Below, one piece after another: positions 23,401 through 34,823 of a DNA stretch of 64,000 nt. The stretch is from Oreohelix idahoensis. Its lineage: Eukaryota > Mollusca > Gastropoda > Stylommatophora > Oreohelicidae. Both the position numbers and the translations under genes were made by a program. The notes beneath the pieces are model-generated. The model was given only the letters and a program-made list of their open reading frames with translations, searched no databases and was not told where the DNA came from. The stretch covers positions 46,793 through 110,792 of the forward strand of contig JAMPIV010015259.1 in NCBI GenBank assembly GCA_024509875.1. Reading direction: 5' to 3'. Numbering within the stretch: the stretch's first letter is position 1; every line of letters begins with the position of its first letter.

Positions 23401-24338
23401 AACCACTCACTTCTCATGAATATCCTTTACATCCCTGTGAAACCGCCGCACAGGTAAAAATCAGCACACACTTAACGGAAATTCAGAGGAAGAGGGTTCA
23501 ACAGGTTCTGAATAATCATACAGATGTGTTAACGGACCGTCCGGGGCATACAAATTTATTGGAGTATGATATGAAACTCATAGACCCAACACCAATCTGT
23601 ATGAAAGCCTATTCGATTCCGTTCGCTAAGGAAAAAGCTTTAAGGGAGGAGATAGATTATCTGTTGAGAGAAGGGATTATCTCGCACAGTGAATCTCCCT
23701 ACAGTTCCAGTGTAGTTCTGTTAAGAAAACCCTCTGGAGAACACAGGCTGTGTATAGATTACAGGAAACTGAATGCTGTCACAGAAGGTCAGGTGGATCC
23801 ATTAACTGATACAAATCAGCTGTTTGCCACGCTGAATAGAGCTAAATATTTCTCTAAAGTGGATCTGAGCAAAGGCTACTATCTGATTCCAGTAAGGCCA
23901 GAGGTAAAACCTTATTTAGCCTTTAGCACCTCGGAAGGACATTATGAATTTAATATGTTGCCATTCGGGCTGAAAAATGCACCGAGTGTGTTTTCGAGGA
24001 TGATGAGAAAGTTACTGGATCCCCTGAAGAATCCATGCATCACCAACTTCATGGATGATATTCTCATAGCAACAGAAACATTTGAGGAACACATTAACTC
24101 TCTGAATATGTTGTTTGATCGATTGAGAGAGACCAATTTGACAGCTAGACCGACGAAATGCTGTGTTGGATGTAAAGAGCTGGAATTCTTGGGCCACACA
24201 GTACATCAGGGAAACATGACCCCTGACCCAAAGAACCTGGAGAAGTTAAAAAAAGCACCAAGACCACAAACAAACAAAGATGTGCGATCTTTTGTCTCAT
24301 TATGTGGTTTTTACCAAAAGTATATAAAAAAACTTTAA
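23401..24338 (+). pseudogene. Element A reverse transcriptase
   Basis: Same frame as integrase. Landmarks: LTDRPGHTNLLEYDMKL (typical Gypsy pre-RT segment), SVVLLRKPSGEHRLCIDYRK, VDLSKGYYLIPV, FNMLPFGLKNAPSVF, and NFMDDILIA (about 24049-24075), which is the catalytic F-x-D-D. VRSFVSLCGFYQKYI ends the connection region. The frame is lost at the A-run near 24330, and RNase H follows in another frame. Confidence 0.93.
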
Positions 24339-24354
24339 CTCCATATGTGCTACA

Positions 24355-24891
24355 TTGACTGATTTAACGCGCAAAGGAAATCCTGATATAATTATTTGGA
24401 CAGCGCAATGTGAATTAGCATACCAAGAATTGAAAGAAAAGCTCACAAGCAGGCCTATTTTGAAATTACCTGACTTAGATCAAGAATTCATTCTGAGAAC
24501 GGATGCGAGTAATATCGGTTTGGGTGCAGCTTTATTACAACGGTCAAATTCACTTGATGGGGAATTAACCCCAGTAGCTTATGCTAGCCGTAAGTTGAAT
24601 ACAGCAGAACAAAAATATTCAACAAGTGAAAAAGAATGTCTCGCAGTCATCTGGGGTATAAAAAAGTTCCAAATTTATCTCTATGGACAATCATTTAGGA
24701 TCCAGGCAGATCATAAACCACTCGTGTGTCTGTCACAAGCAAGGCATGAAAATGCTAGGTTACTGCGCTGGTCTTTGCTCTTACAGCCATTCCAGTTCTC
24801 CATAGAGTACATTCCCGGAAAAACCAACGTCGGTGCTGATTTTTTAAGCAGACATCCGTACGACGAACATCAAAGTAGTCACCAGGCATAG
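24355..24891 (+). pseudogene. Element A RNase H
   Basis: Contains FILRTDASNIGLGAALLQ (first Asp), LNTAEQKYSTSEKECLAVIW (catalytic Glu), IQADHKPLVCL (third Asp) and IPGKTNVGADFLSRHP at the end, the usual end of Gypsy pol. A one-base shift at about 24330-24350 separates it from reverse transcriptase. It stops with TAG at 24889-24891, 60 bp before the polypurine tract. Confidence 0.93.
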
Positions 24892-24948
24892 ATAGTAAAT
24901 TTATCTAGTGTATTAAGAAATAGGAACTGACATATGATCGTCTGTTCT

Positions 24949-24962
24949 AAAGGGGGGACATG
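24949..24962 (+). promoter_or_regulatory. Polypurine tract of element A
   Basis: AAAGGGGGGACA directly before the 3' LTR, the expected primer for plus-strand DNA synthesis. Confidence 0.8.
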
Positions 24963-27276
24963 TGTAGTGAATTTCTAAATACAATATCTAAATTAATATA
25001 TAACAATATAGGGCATAACGGCAAAATAAGAAAGTATAAAAGAATTTTCTGCTAGAACTGTTGGTATCGCCTACGCCTTCAGATTATTTGCTAACGCATA
25101 AGACGAACAAAACGGTACCCAATTTTTCAAATTCGTCCTTGACATAATCACTTTTCCTAGTTCTAAGAAAATATTTGCCTAAAAAAATGCATTGTGGAAC
25201 GAGGAGGGGCAAGGATAGTTGAAATGCTAATTCGTTTCGCATCGATTTTAATTTTAAACTAAAAGCCAATACCAATACATTGGAAAGCCTTGCCATAGGG
25301 GGTTTCCCCGAAATACGATGGAAAAGTTAGAACATGTAGACGACACGTGTCACTAAAACGACTTTAGCTCTTATTAGGAATGACGAAATTCTATCGTAAG
25401 TACAGAAGACATCCCCTAGTATGGAAGTGAACGGTGGTAACAGCAAATACACGACTATCATAGAAAAATACATATTTTGAACGAAGCCACTTAGCCCCAT
25501 TAAACTTATATATTCGGGTATCTTAGGACTTGCTGACAAAGAATATGTTATGTGTTTCGCAAATAGTCCATTAATTAACAAATTATAGCCAAAATACTAT
25601 AGTGGAGTTGACTGACAGCACAGGGATCATATCTGCTTAATTTTTTTAATGGCATGTTTGGAAAACACTGCTTTGGGGGAAATGAGGCCAACAAGTTAGA
25701 TACGATTTGATTGGCTGTAGTAAAATGTAAGGCGAAACATTATTGGGTGACCTGGAAATGCAAATATTGTTGTTAATGGAAACGTATAGGATGGATAGTT
25801 TTTTTCAAAGGCTCATGTAAACATGGCCTGATTGGTTAGAACGTTAGATATGGTCAAGTAGAAGCGTCGGTTCACTGCCATTTTTGAAAATAAATTCTGT
25901 GAAAATCAAGTACGTTGAGAACAGGCTAAGAATTTTCTAATAAAGGAAAAGCCTGGACAAAGGCAGATCGAAAATGTGCCAGATTCTATTGCCTAGTCAT
26001 CGTTTTACTTGTGTTATTTCCTTACATCTGTGGTAAGATTGATTTTCTTAATATTTTATTTAAAATAAAATTTGAATGTGAGATACTAACATACGATTAT
26101 AAGTAAGTGAGTCTATGGCAGACTCAAAACAGAGTCTAGAGATAGATCCAGCATATGAAAGACTATCAGAGAGGTGTAGACCAACTAAATTATATAGGAT
26201 TATCATCAGGAGCATAATACCTATCCTATGGTATGGACAACAGATTATTGCTGGAATTGCAGAGGCGTTGTAACTATTAGGGGAGAGGAGTACTGGTATA
26301 CCTGGTCACATCAAAAGAAACTGGTGAAAGGGATTGTCGTAAAGAGCTGATCTTGCATGTTTGTTTGTAATGTGCCTGTCCTGGTTGTTGAGTATTAGTG
26401 TAGGCTGTTGCTTACGAAGGAGGCATATCCTTCTGATTTCAGAGGTATTTGTCAATAACTGGTGCCAGACTACAGTGGGCCGATATATTCATGCCCCAGT
26501 CTTGCCTTTTTCTGAGACAACTGTAAACCACCATCATTCTTGAAGAAGTGGGAGCTGAAGGTTGTCGTTCAGCGAAGTGCGGGAAGATTCCTACAGCATT
26601 TTACCAAGTTAGGTGCATGTTTCGGCACCTGGTCGCTCAACTAACATTATATTAGAAAAGAGACTGGGAATAGTGATATAAACATTCCATCAGTGTCCAT
26701 AAAAACTTACAAACAACATGCAGAGATGATGATAGTAAACAATCAACCAGTGTATACTAGAAGTCACCTCAGTTAAACAATACAACTACACCCTTATATA
26801 ATAATATATGTATTATGGACAGAAGATCCATTGTATAAATTGATTGATGTAATTAATTTATATGATTTCACTTTGATTGTCAGTCCTGATTCCAAATAAA
26901 TCAGATTCAGGACAATAAATTGAAAAACCTTAACTTTCAACCACAGACTTACTAAAGATAGTTTTTTAAAGTGTAGTTTGTATGTGATTGTCGTGGCACT
27001 GTTGTGTTGTAGTAGATAATAAAATAATTTGTGTAATTATTTATATGTTTAGTTAGTTAATGCAACCTTACACTACATTTCATAACCCTAGACACCAAAC
27101 GTAGTCGTCTTACAGTCTATCTAGAATAAGTCTGAATGAGATCATAGTGGTGGTAGTAGAAAGGTGCCCTGGAAATTTACTCTAATATTTATTATATTCA
27201 GGGACCTTCACAGCTGACCTCATTCAGTACACTAAGATTTCTTAACAACAAACTGTATTAACATCAACCCACCACA
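24963..27276 (+). repeat. 3' LTR of element A
   Basis: 2314 bp from TGTAGTGAA to CCACCACA, followed by the ACAGG duplication. Open frames in it are short and unsupported. Confidence 0.93.
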
Positions 27277-27281
27277 ACAGG

Positions 27282-28041
27282 TAATACATCCATCTTTACA
27301 GCAGAATTAGTGGCAACCCTAAAAGCTTTAGAAATAGCTGCAGAAAACCCACCAAAGAAAGTAACCATTCTCACAGATTCCCTTTCATCAGTATTAGCTA
27401 TCAGAAACAGAAATAAATGTAGCAGGCCAGATATTATAGAGGAAATACTACAGGTTAATACATATCTGCACACTGTAGGATGCAGTGCAACACCAACATG
27501 GATACCATCACATGTGGGGATAGCAGGAAATGAGCTTGCAGACAAAGAAGCCAAAGGGGGGAGAACTAGCTATAACAAAATTGAAGTAGGCTTAGGGAAA
27601 TTTGAAATTAAGAGCTTAATTGCTCAAGCAATAACTAAAGAGTGGATAACAGCATGGGACCAAAGTAAAAAAGCAAGACACTCATATAAAATCCTTTAAA
27701 AAAAACCAAGCAAAAAATGTCAAATAAAAGATGAACTAAAAATACCAATTAATAAAAAATTGCTGAGGCTCAAGCTTGGAACTGGATATTTCATGATTGA
27801 GGAACCCACATGTGAAGAGTGTCAAGAACCAAACACAATTAGACACTTTCTGGTGGACTGCAAGAAATATGACCAACAGAGGCAAAACATTAAGACATAC
27901 TGTAGTAACCACAAGGTAGAAATGAGTGTAGAAAATCTCATAGGCACAAAGACCCCTTCAGAAATGCAAAAGTTAATAAAACACTATATTACAAAAACTA
28001 AAGCTAACATATACAAAATAAATAAGGATCCGAGCCAGTAG
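27282..28041 (+). pseudogene. Jockey ORF2, rest of RNase H and C-terminal CCHC
   Basis: Continues the RNase H domain cut at 17645: the Glu block FTAELVATLKALEIA, ILTDSLSSVLAI with the third Asp, and WIPSHVGIAGNELADKEA with the terminal His and Asp. A stop at 27697-27699 interrupts it. The next frame (27760-28041) holds the C-terminal zinc motif CEECQEPNTIRHFLVDC, common in Jockey/I ORF2, and ends NKDPSQ. Because it abuts the target duplication of element A, it once formed one ORF with 16380-17645. Confidence 0.9.
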
Positions 28042-28345
28042 TTCAAACTGGTGAAAGACTCCCCCCAGATACATACAGATTAACCAAATAAACCATCCAG
28101 TGAAAATTAAAAACATACTAGCTTAGAAAATAGCATATTTTGGATTTTAAAAAAACCATGTTGAACTATAACTACAAAAGGAAAAATACCTACTAGAGAT
28201 AATATAGTATAAAATAAATACAAACAAAAACATATTACAATAAAGGAAACACGTCCTGATATAACCAACAACTCCATGTACATTGTAGATGGTTGAAAGG
28301 AGCGTGCTACAAAGAAAAGTAGCAAGCACATTAATTTTTAAAAAG
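28042..28345 (+). other. Jockey 3' untranslated region
   Basis: AT-rich, no ORF of note. It ends in CACATTAATTTTTAAAAAG, where element X is inserted. The same end with a longer A-run reappears at 35959-35979. Confidence 0.7.
28327..28345. repeat. Left flanking duplication of element X
   Basis: CACATTAATTTTTAAAAAG; the right copy at 35959-35979 is the same with seven instead of five A. Far longer than the 4-6 bp made by retroviral integrases. Confidence 0.7.
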
Positions 28346-29410
28346 TGGAACTTATGGAAGGGGAAGTAATCTTTAGAATGTTTTGAACAAATTAAATTTC
28401 GAGTTGCAACGCTTGGTTAAGCGGATACTTGTCTGACTTTAGGATAGAATTATCTTTTCCTATTTTTCGGGTGACAGAGTACAGATAAGCGTGTGAACGC
28501 TGTTTAATGTATTTATTCTGTACTGTTTTGAGTCATGTGAATAACTCGCAGCTAGTCTGCATGGGTTATCGAGAGCGGTGTTCAAGACAACCGAATCTCG
28601 TGACGGGGTTTTTTGGCGGGACTAGTGTGTGATTTGGGAGTTGTGTTTTGGGCGTGGACCGTGTAGGTCGAGTCCCAGTGTTTTTGGATAATGTATGCCT
28701 ACGTAGGATTTGAGAAAATGTCGACTTATATATTTCGCTGTGTGTACAGCCTATGCGATAAACTGCAGTGAAGATTTGTTTAGGCCATATGAAGATTACT
28801 ATAGCTGCCGTGTGTTGCAGGCTTTATGGAGTAATGGAGTACTGTTTAGGCCTTATGAAGATTATTATAGCTGCCGTGTGTTGCAGGCTTTAGGGAGTAA
28901 TGGAGTACTGTTTAGGCCATATGAAGATTACTATAGCTGCCGTGTGTTGCAGGCTTTATGGAGTAATGGAGTACTGTTTAGGCCTTATGAAGATTATTAT
29001 AGCTGCCGTGTGTTGCAGGCTTTAGGGAGTAATGGAGTACTGTTTAGGCCATATGAAGATTACTATAGCTGCCGTGTGTTGCAGGCTTTATGGAGTAATG
29101 GAGTACTGTTTAGGCCTTATGAAGATTATTATAGCTGCCGTGTGTTGCAGGCTTTATTGAGTAATGCAGTACTGTTTAGGCCATATGAAGATTATTATAG
29201 CTGCCGTGTGTTGCAGGCTTTATGGAGTAATGGAGTACTGTTTAGGCCATATGAAGATTATTATAGCTGCCGTGTGTTGCAGGCTTTATGGAGTAATGGA
29301 GTACTGTTTAGGCCATATGAAGATTATTATATGATTCGTGTATTGCTAGCGAATGCGAGTACATTTATGCATATAAAATTCAGACTTAAACCACTTAGGG
29401 GGATGTATCA
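28346..29410 (+). repeat. Left terminal repeat of element X
   Basis: 1065 bp. It begins TGGAACTTATGGAAGGGG, has a unique 430-bp block, then the 66-bp array (28775-29333), then a tail ending GGATGTATCA. The unique block and array match 34824-35875 almost base for base. The tail does not. Confidence 0.75.
28775..29333. repeat. 66-bp tandem array, left (8 full units)
   Basis: Unit of 66 bp beginning TTTAGGCC(A/T)TATGAAGATT and ending GTAATGGAGTACTG. Three variants, named by their middle sequence: CTTTATGGAG, CTTTAGGGAG and CTTTATTGAG. The first two alternate at the start, so the array grew partly by 132-bp steps. As 66 is divisible by 3 the array is open in more than one frame. This is not evidence for a protein. 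Confidence 0.95.
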
Positions 29411-29412
29411 GT

Positions 29413-29430
29413 TGGTGGTTTTCAGTTAAC
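29413..29430 (+). promoter_or_regulatory. Possible primer-binding site of element X
   Basis: TGGTGGTTTTCAGTTAAC starts 2 nt after the TGTATCA end of the left terminal repeat. TGG at this position would pair with a tRNA CCA end. Confidence 0.45.
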
Positions 29431-30574
29431 AGGATCTGACATCTACGACTATTCGCGTCGATAGCCTAAGTGGCGTAGTTTTCGTATCATTGGATATGAT
29501 TTAAGATGTGCCTGGGTGGCGTGTACGATTAAGAAATGGTTACCTCTACAGTGATAGGTACTTGAAGCAAGAAGATAAAATGAAGCAAATTTTGTCCACC
29601 AGAACATAACATATCTAGAGGATCAGTCACTACAAGTTGGAAATAATACATATGACTTTCACGTGACAAGAGTGTAGAACACTTGACTGTGTTATAATTA
29701 GTCTTATGTAGGCGTGGCTTGAATCTCCTGTACTTCAGAACTGTGACCTAGTTATTATCTGCGTGGGTGGCGCATTTGAGAAACAACACACGCTTTATTT
29801 GGTAGAAGGCAACATTACGCCAGTAGCAATTGACAACCTATTTCGTGCCTATAGACTACAACAGCGTCTGCAGTGGTCAAGAGCGTTCAATTGGACTTGG
29901 ACAGTATTTGTACCAGCATTTGTACGGGTTGTGACAGATTTCTGCAATATTCGGGTTACCTGTGCCAGTTGTCACTATCACAAGTTCAAGATGTTATGAT
30001 ACACGGAGTTGCCGTGTGCATTTCAGACTACAGAAGAGTCAAGAGTTGCAGTGTGTGCTGTATTATGGTTCCTGTCAACTTGTGCATTGTTAAGCACATA
30101 TCAGATTGACGAAATTACCTGAAGAGAAACGAATCAAGTTACAGTGCTTTCCCGCAGTGGAGGTTTTAGCAGTCTATGTGATATCTAGTGTCGTGGCGGA
30201 AAGAAACGGGATCATTGACAGATAAGTGATTTTTTTTTTTCTTGTGTAAATTGTGTCACTTCATATATGTCACTGGGCCTCCCTAATTGCTCATTCTGTT
30301 GTTATTGTTGTTTATGTCTAATTTGACATATGATTAAGATTTTATGCATAGGTGTTAATGGCTGTTGACATATGTCGATTTTCCGGATAATGATGTAACT
30401 TGAAAAAGGTGCTATAAAAAGGAATTGGTGATACAGAATTGAGGAATAAGCTCATTTCTTGACAAATAGTTAACTATGTGATCTGGAAAGGTGATTGTCC
30501 CAACTTTTGTAGACAGTATTTTGTCATAACTATAAGTGATTACTAGATATATTGGATTAAGTAAGTGAATCACT
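29431..30574 (+). other. Element X leader
   Basis: 1.1 kb without a supported gene. Small frames at 29763-30109 have no motif. Short phrases such as GGGTGGCG recur. It carries a TATA-like site near its end. Confidence 0.6.
30413..30420 (+). promoter_or_regulatory. TATA-like box upstream of the element X ORF
   Basis: TATAAAAA at 30413, about 160 bp before the ORF start codon. If used, it would start an RNA inside the leader instead of in the terminal repeat. Position and consensus are the only support. Confidence 0.3.
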
Positions 30575-31639
30575 ATGGATGATGATGATATAGATCCTGA
30601 GGATATGAGGCCTGTATTGGCTTATTTGTGGGAAGAAGGTAGAGATTATCAAGAATTAAAAGGACCACAGCTTGAGGAACATGTGATAGACAGATTTTTG
30701 GTCAATGCGTCAAGAGCCCTAAAATATTTTGCTGAGGAGAATTTTCAGTCTCATCCTCATTTAAGGATGGCTAAAGAGTTAGCGGATTTGCTACTTCGGG
30801 AATTTCGCGGATTTCTGTACAACTATATTAATGTTAAACACGATCACATAAGGAGGGGAATACACAAGATGATTCAATACGGCATTTCTGATGGTCAAAA
30901 GAAGGAGCAAATAAGAAGGAACAAACGGAGTGCCCTACAGGAAAGGGACAGTTGTGTAAAGAGTACTGCTGAAGTAAGTAAGCTACATGAAACAGTGTCC
31001 AGACTAACAAGTGATTTAGATAAATCAAATTCAGAACTTGCTGGTGTGCAGGCAAGTTTGGATTTAGCATTGTTGAAGATAAAGCAATTGGAAGTCCAGA
31101 TGAAAGATAAGCAAATTGAGGTAGAAAATATTACACAGCAGGTCCAACAAAATAAACAGATTTATGAGAATTTGAAAGTTGAGACCGATAAACGTGATAG
31201 AGATTATACAGAGTCACTTCTTGATTTAATGGATGATATTGCGAATCTTGGTCTCCAGCAGGAAGAAAAGAATGAGATGATTCCAGAAAAGATTGATGAG
31301 CTTAATAATAGGAATGATTATATTAAGATTCAGTCACTACAACTAGAGTTGACTCAGTTGAGAGCAAATAAAGAACAGTTAGAGAAAGAGACTTTAGTGG
31401 AGTTGACGGCTGAGAAAGAGAAGGTCGCAAAAATTGAAAATTTGCTAGCAGAAGAAAGCGACAAAGTTTTGGCTGTTAAGGAGTTAAATAAAAGGTTAAG
31501 TGAAACGATTTCACTTAAATATAATGAAATTGCGGAAGCAAGGGAAAGAATATTTGGCTTACTAGATATGGTTTTGAAAAACAAAAGGTGCTCTTCTGTC
31601 AATGTTGACAATGATAGACAGAAAGTTGCTCAGAGATAG
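30575..31639 (+). CDS. Element X gag-like coiled-coil protein
   Basis: 354 residues, starting MDDDDIDPEDMRPVLAYLW, with no ATG nearby that fits better. Residues 1-130 are acidic then basic and predicted helical (an all-alpha domain reading LKYFAEENFQSHPHL and LADLLLREFRGFLYNYIN). Residues 130-335 are a long heptad-rich coiled coil (KLHETVSRLTSDLDKSNSEL and on). It ends AQR followed by UAG (31637-31639), after which the same frame stays open to 32356. I do not recognise the N-terminal domain. Its position between terminal repeats, helical content and basic continuation suggest a Gag-like structural protein. A filament-like host protein captured by the element is an alternative. Confidence 0.65.
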   Translation: MDDDDIDPEDMRPVLAYLWEEGRDYQELKGPQLEEHVIDRFLVNASRALKYFAEENFQSHPHLRMAKELADLLLREFRGFLYNYINVKHDHIRRGIHKMIQYGISDGQKKEQIRRNKRSALQERDSCVKSTAEVSKLHETVSRLTSDLDKSNSELAGVQASLDLALLKIKQLEVQMKDKQIEVENITQQVQQNKQIYENLKVETDKRDRDYTESLLDLMDDIANLGLQQEEKNEMIPEKIDELNNRNDYIKIQSLQLELTQLRANKEQLEKETLVELTAEKEKVAKIENLLAEESDKVLAVKELNKRLSETISLKYNEIAEARERIFGLLDMVLKNKRCSSVNVDNDRQKVAQR

Positions 31640-32356
31640 GTCATTCATGGTAAAGACAGATCTTTTCGTGGTAAATACAACTTTAAAAGTTCTAATATTA
31701 CTGATAGTTCCAGTAATAATTCTTGGCGTCAGACCAACAAAGATTCTTGTGTAACAGCAAGTTCTGTTGGTCAGGAAAAGAAGGGTGATAAATTTCAGGT
31801 CAAGACTCATAAGAGCAAATATTTCTCTACTACTGGAAATACTCAGAGATTAATAGCGGGTGTTGAGGCTATTACTACTTGTTCCAAAGATGAAACCCAT
31901 ATGCGGAACAATAGAGATACTATTGTTTCTGGCAGTTGTCAAACTCAGCACAGTCAGTTTGAAACAATTGGTAAATATATTCCCATAAGGGAGAGGAAAA
32001 ACAGTTCTAGAAAGAGAGATAACCCCAAGAGTAAACAGTACCAAGGGAGATCAGTAAATAATAATTTTCCCTCTCGTAGATACTGTAGACAATTTAACAA
32101 ATTTCAAAGTTTTGATTGTAAGAATGTTGGAAAGTATGATAGAGATAATAGCTTTTCAAATGTTGCTTTACATCACCAGAATAATGTTCCTCAACAAACG
32201 ACTAAAGTCATTATTTGTAAACAAGACAACGGTAATAATAAGTATTTTGATCATAGAACAAATAATAAGCGCAATTGTGCTAATTTAGTTCAACATGAGC
32301 CCAGAGTCATTTTTATAATCAAAGTAAACAGAGTAAAAATAACAGTGGATGCTTGA
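31640..32356 (+). pseudogene. Continuation of element X ORF beyond UAG (nucleocapsid-like)
   Basis: In frame with 30575-31639. About 240 codons, very rich in Asn, Lys, Arg, Ser and Gln (for example RERKNSSRKRDNPKSKQ), as in nucleocapsid regions. CRQFNKFQSFDC could be a ruined CCHC knuckle (Phe and Ser in place of Cys and His). The last residues read FIIKVNRVKITVDA before TGA at 32354-32356, which looks like the lead-in to an aspartic protease (hydrophobic-x-hydrophobic-Asp-x-Gly) cut off just at the catalytic Asp. The first ATG is at 31901. Whether UAG is suppressed or is a mutation of CAG cannot be told. Confidence 0.5.
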
Positions 32357-33699
32357 ATACTATTGCCTGCTCTGGTTGTTGTTATAACACTTTGTTTCAG
32401 CGTAAGGCAGCGGCGACATTCAAGGTCGGTCATGTTGTCCCCAAGAATTCTATGATATCTACATGTGATAGAGAGAGCTAGTGACATCGTGAAGAGACCG
32501 GGTTTTTACACAAGCCGGTGTTGGGTAATTGTAAATGTGATTTCTACGTTTTTCTCATTAAATTTCACTATTGAGTAAAATGGAAATTTTCATTTGTATT
32601 TGTTGACAGAAGCTACGTTGCGATATGGGGCAAGGCTTCTGTGACATATTGACGGTCAGAAATGTGAGTCAACTTTCCGCTCGAGTAGTCAACCGAAACC
32701 TGTCAGCGTCAAACTAAAATCTGAGGTGTTGCTTTCTGAAGGTCAAGCATGTTTACAAGAGAGTGGGAGACTTCGCGTCTGATTTTTTTTTTTTTATGTG
32801 AAGATAGTAAATATTTTTGTATTCTATATTAGTACATGACATGTTGTTGTTTTGAAATAACATATAATTTTGTTGTAATGATTATTTCTATGCATCATTT
32901 GATTGCCATAATTTTTTTAATTGTTATTTATATGTCTGTATTTTGATGATGTATTAATACATTTTTATGCTATTTATATATTATTGTGTTGATAATGTGT
33001 AGTATGTAATTATTATCCTTTATACTACTCTGTTCAACTTAGAATTTTTGCAACTGTGTTGTTTAGGATAGTTTTGTACATGATGAGATTGCACAAACTC
33101 ATTTATTGTGTTGATGTAGTGGTTACTTTTAGATAGTCCTGAGTGTTCGTTATTCACTTAATTTATATTTTTCTTATGTTTTGATGTCATGATTAATTAA
33201 TATATAGAACATACAGAGAAGATGTGTATTATCTGGTATGTTGTGAAATGTAATTTTGAAAATAGCTTGCATGTATCATACATGATGTTGTATTTGGATT
33301 TGTTAACTTTTTGTGAAACTTCGATTTTTCCAAAACTTGATTTCTTGCCAGTCAGGTATGCAGATTATTTTCCTAGCAGATTATTTAAAAAAAAAAAACT
33401 TATTTTTTGTAGATATTTTTATAGAACCTTTTTTATATTTCATATTAGCAACAAAGTGTAGATTTATTGATAAAGTTATAGCTATATAGCATTATACTGA
33501 GCTGAACGTAATTGTCAGCAGAAAGAACTTAAAGGATAGATTAAATTTACATGTGTTGATTTAAAGGTTTCTTCGGGATAGGATTTTTGTTTTATATTTC
33601 ATTCATTTTGTTAAAATATTGATTTCATTATTAGGTTTTACTTAAAGATTTACTGAATTACTTAAAAATTAAATACTGTTTTTATGTAACTTATCGTTA

Positions 33700-33730
<31 letters not shown>

Positions 33731-34823
33731 TGTTCGTACGGTACTTTTGAAAAAAAAATGATTTTTTTTTTGGCATTGTAATTTTTTGTTGTGTGTGCCC
33801 AGCATTTGACTGCGTGATATCATTGATATGTAGATTGATTAGTTCTTGTAAAAAGTTGTTTTTTGTTATGATGTATTTTTATTTTAGCTCTTGATTGTGC
33901 GTTGGTTGTATTAGTTATAGCAATGCTATTACTTGTTTGTTCCATGCCTATAATTTATTTATTTTAGTTTTGTATAACTCTTGTAACTTGGTTAAATTAC
34001 TTATTAGGTTTTGTTTAGTTATAAATTATCTTTTGATGGTGTTAGTATAGATATACTTTGATATTTTGTGTTGTGCCTTTCGATCATATTTATATATTTA
34101 TTTTTGAAGAGGTTATCTGATCAAAACATTTATTAGTATGTATTGTTATTGACTTTCTCTGCGTTCGTGCCTTTGCTTTCTATCTGTCTTTGGTAACTAT
34201 TCTTCATTTCATTCCTTCTTTTCTGTTGTTTTTTCGGTATGGATTTCATATCTTGTTTATACTTTCGTACCTCATCTTCGTTTTACTTGATTCTATTTGT
34301 ATACTTTGTCTTCTTTCAACACTTATACTTTTATTCTTTGTATTGTTGGAACGGTTATATGATTTGATATGATATATCTACTTATGATAGTTGTATTTAT
34401 TTTACATGTAATTGTCCAACTTAATTATGAGTATATGGTATTGTTGAGTTCTTACTTTCCTTTTTTTACAGATCATTCTTCTTTTGATTGATCTTGTGTT
34501 TTCTTTTTCGATCGGTTGTTGTCGGTTTGGTTTGTACTAAATATACGTATACTTGACTTAATTTTGGAACTGATCATATTTGTATATTTAACTAATTACT
34601 TTTTATACTTAGCTCATTATGCTGTATGCTTTAATTGCTACTTTACACTTTAATGCTGATATTTGTTGTAGATATAATTTTGATTTAAAATAAGGTGGTT
34701 TTTTTTGTAGGCATATGTTAGAGCTACATTTTCTTCTAAATTTTTTGTTTTTGGGAGTTAATTTTTTTCAAAAAAATGATAGAATCATTTTTTTTCCCCG
34801 GAGCGGGTGGTAACTGTTGCAAG
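32357..34823 (+). other. Element X T-rich interior without pol
   Basis: About 2.5 kb, extremely T-rich on this strand with poly-T runs and a (TA)n at about 33712-33731. No protease, reverse transcriptase, RNase H or integrase motif in any frame. The segment just before the right repeat, CCCCGGAGCGGGTGG (34797-34810), is the only purine-rich candidate for a polypurine tract. Confidence 0.65.

Larger units (their letters stand above)
17646..27276 (+). mobile_element. Gypsy element A (Gmr1-type LTR retrotransposon)
   Basis: Two LTRs starting TGTAGTGAA and ending CCACCACA (17646-20061 and 24963-27276) flank gag, protease, integrase, reverse transcriptase and RNase H, all on the plus strand. ACAGG occurs at 17641-17645 and 27277-27281 as the 5-bp target duplication. 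Splicing it out rejoins the Jockey RNase H frame. Integrase precedes reverse transcriptase, the hallmark of the Gmr1 branch of Ty3/Gypsy. The gag is SCAN-like. Stops and frameshifts make it defective. Confidence 0.93.

Noticed and set aside
28710..29429. Long repetitive protein with 22-residue units in the left X repeat (and 35188-35973 on the right)
   Set aside because: The unit is 66 bp, so openness follows from the period. More than one frame is open, it lies inside the terminal repeats, and nothing else supports coding.
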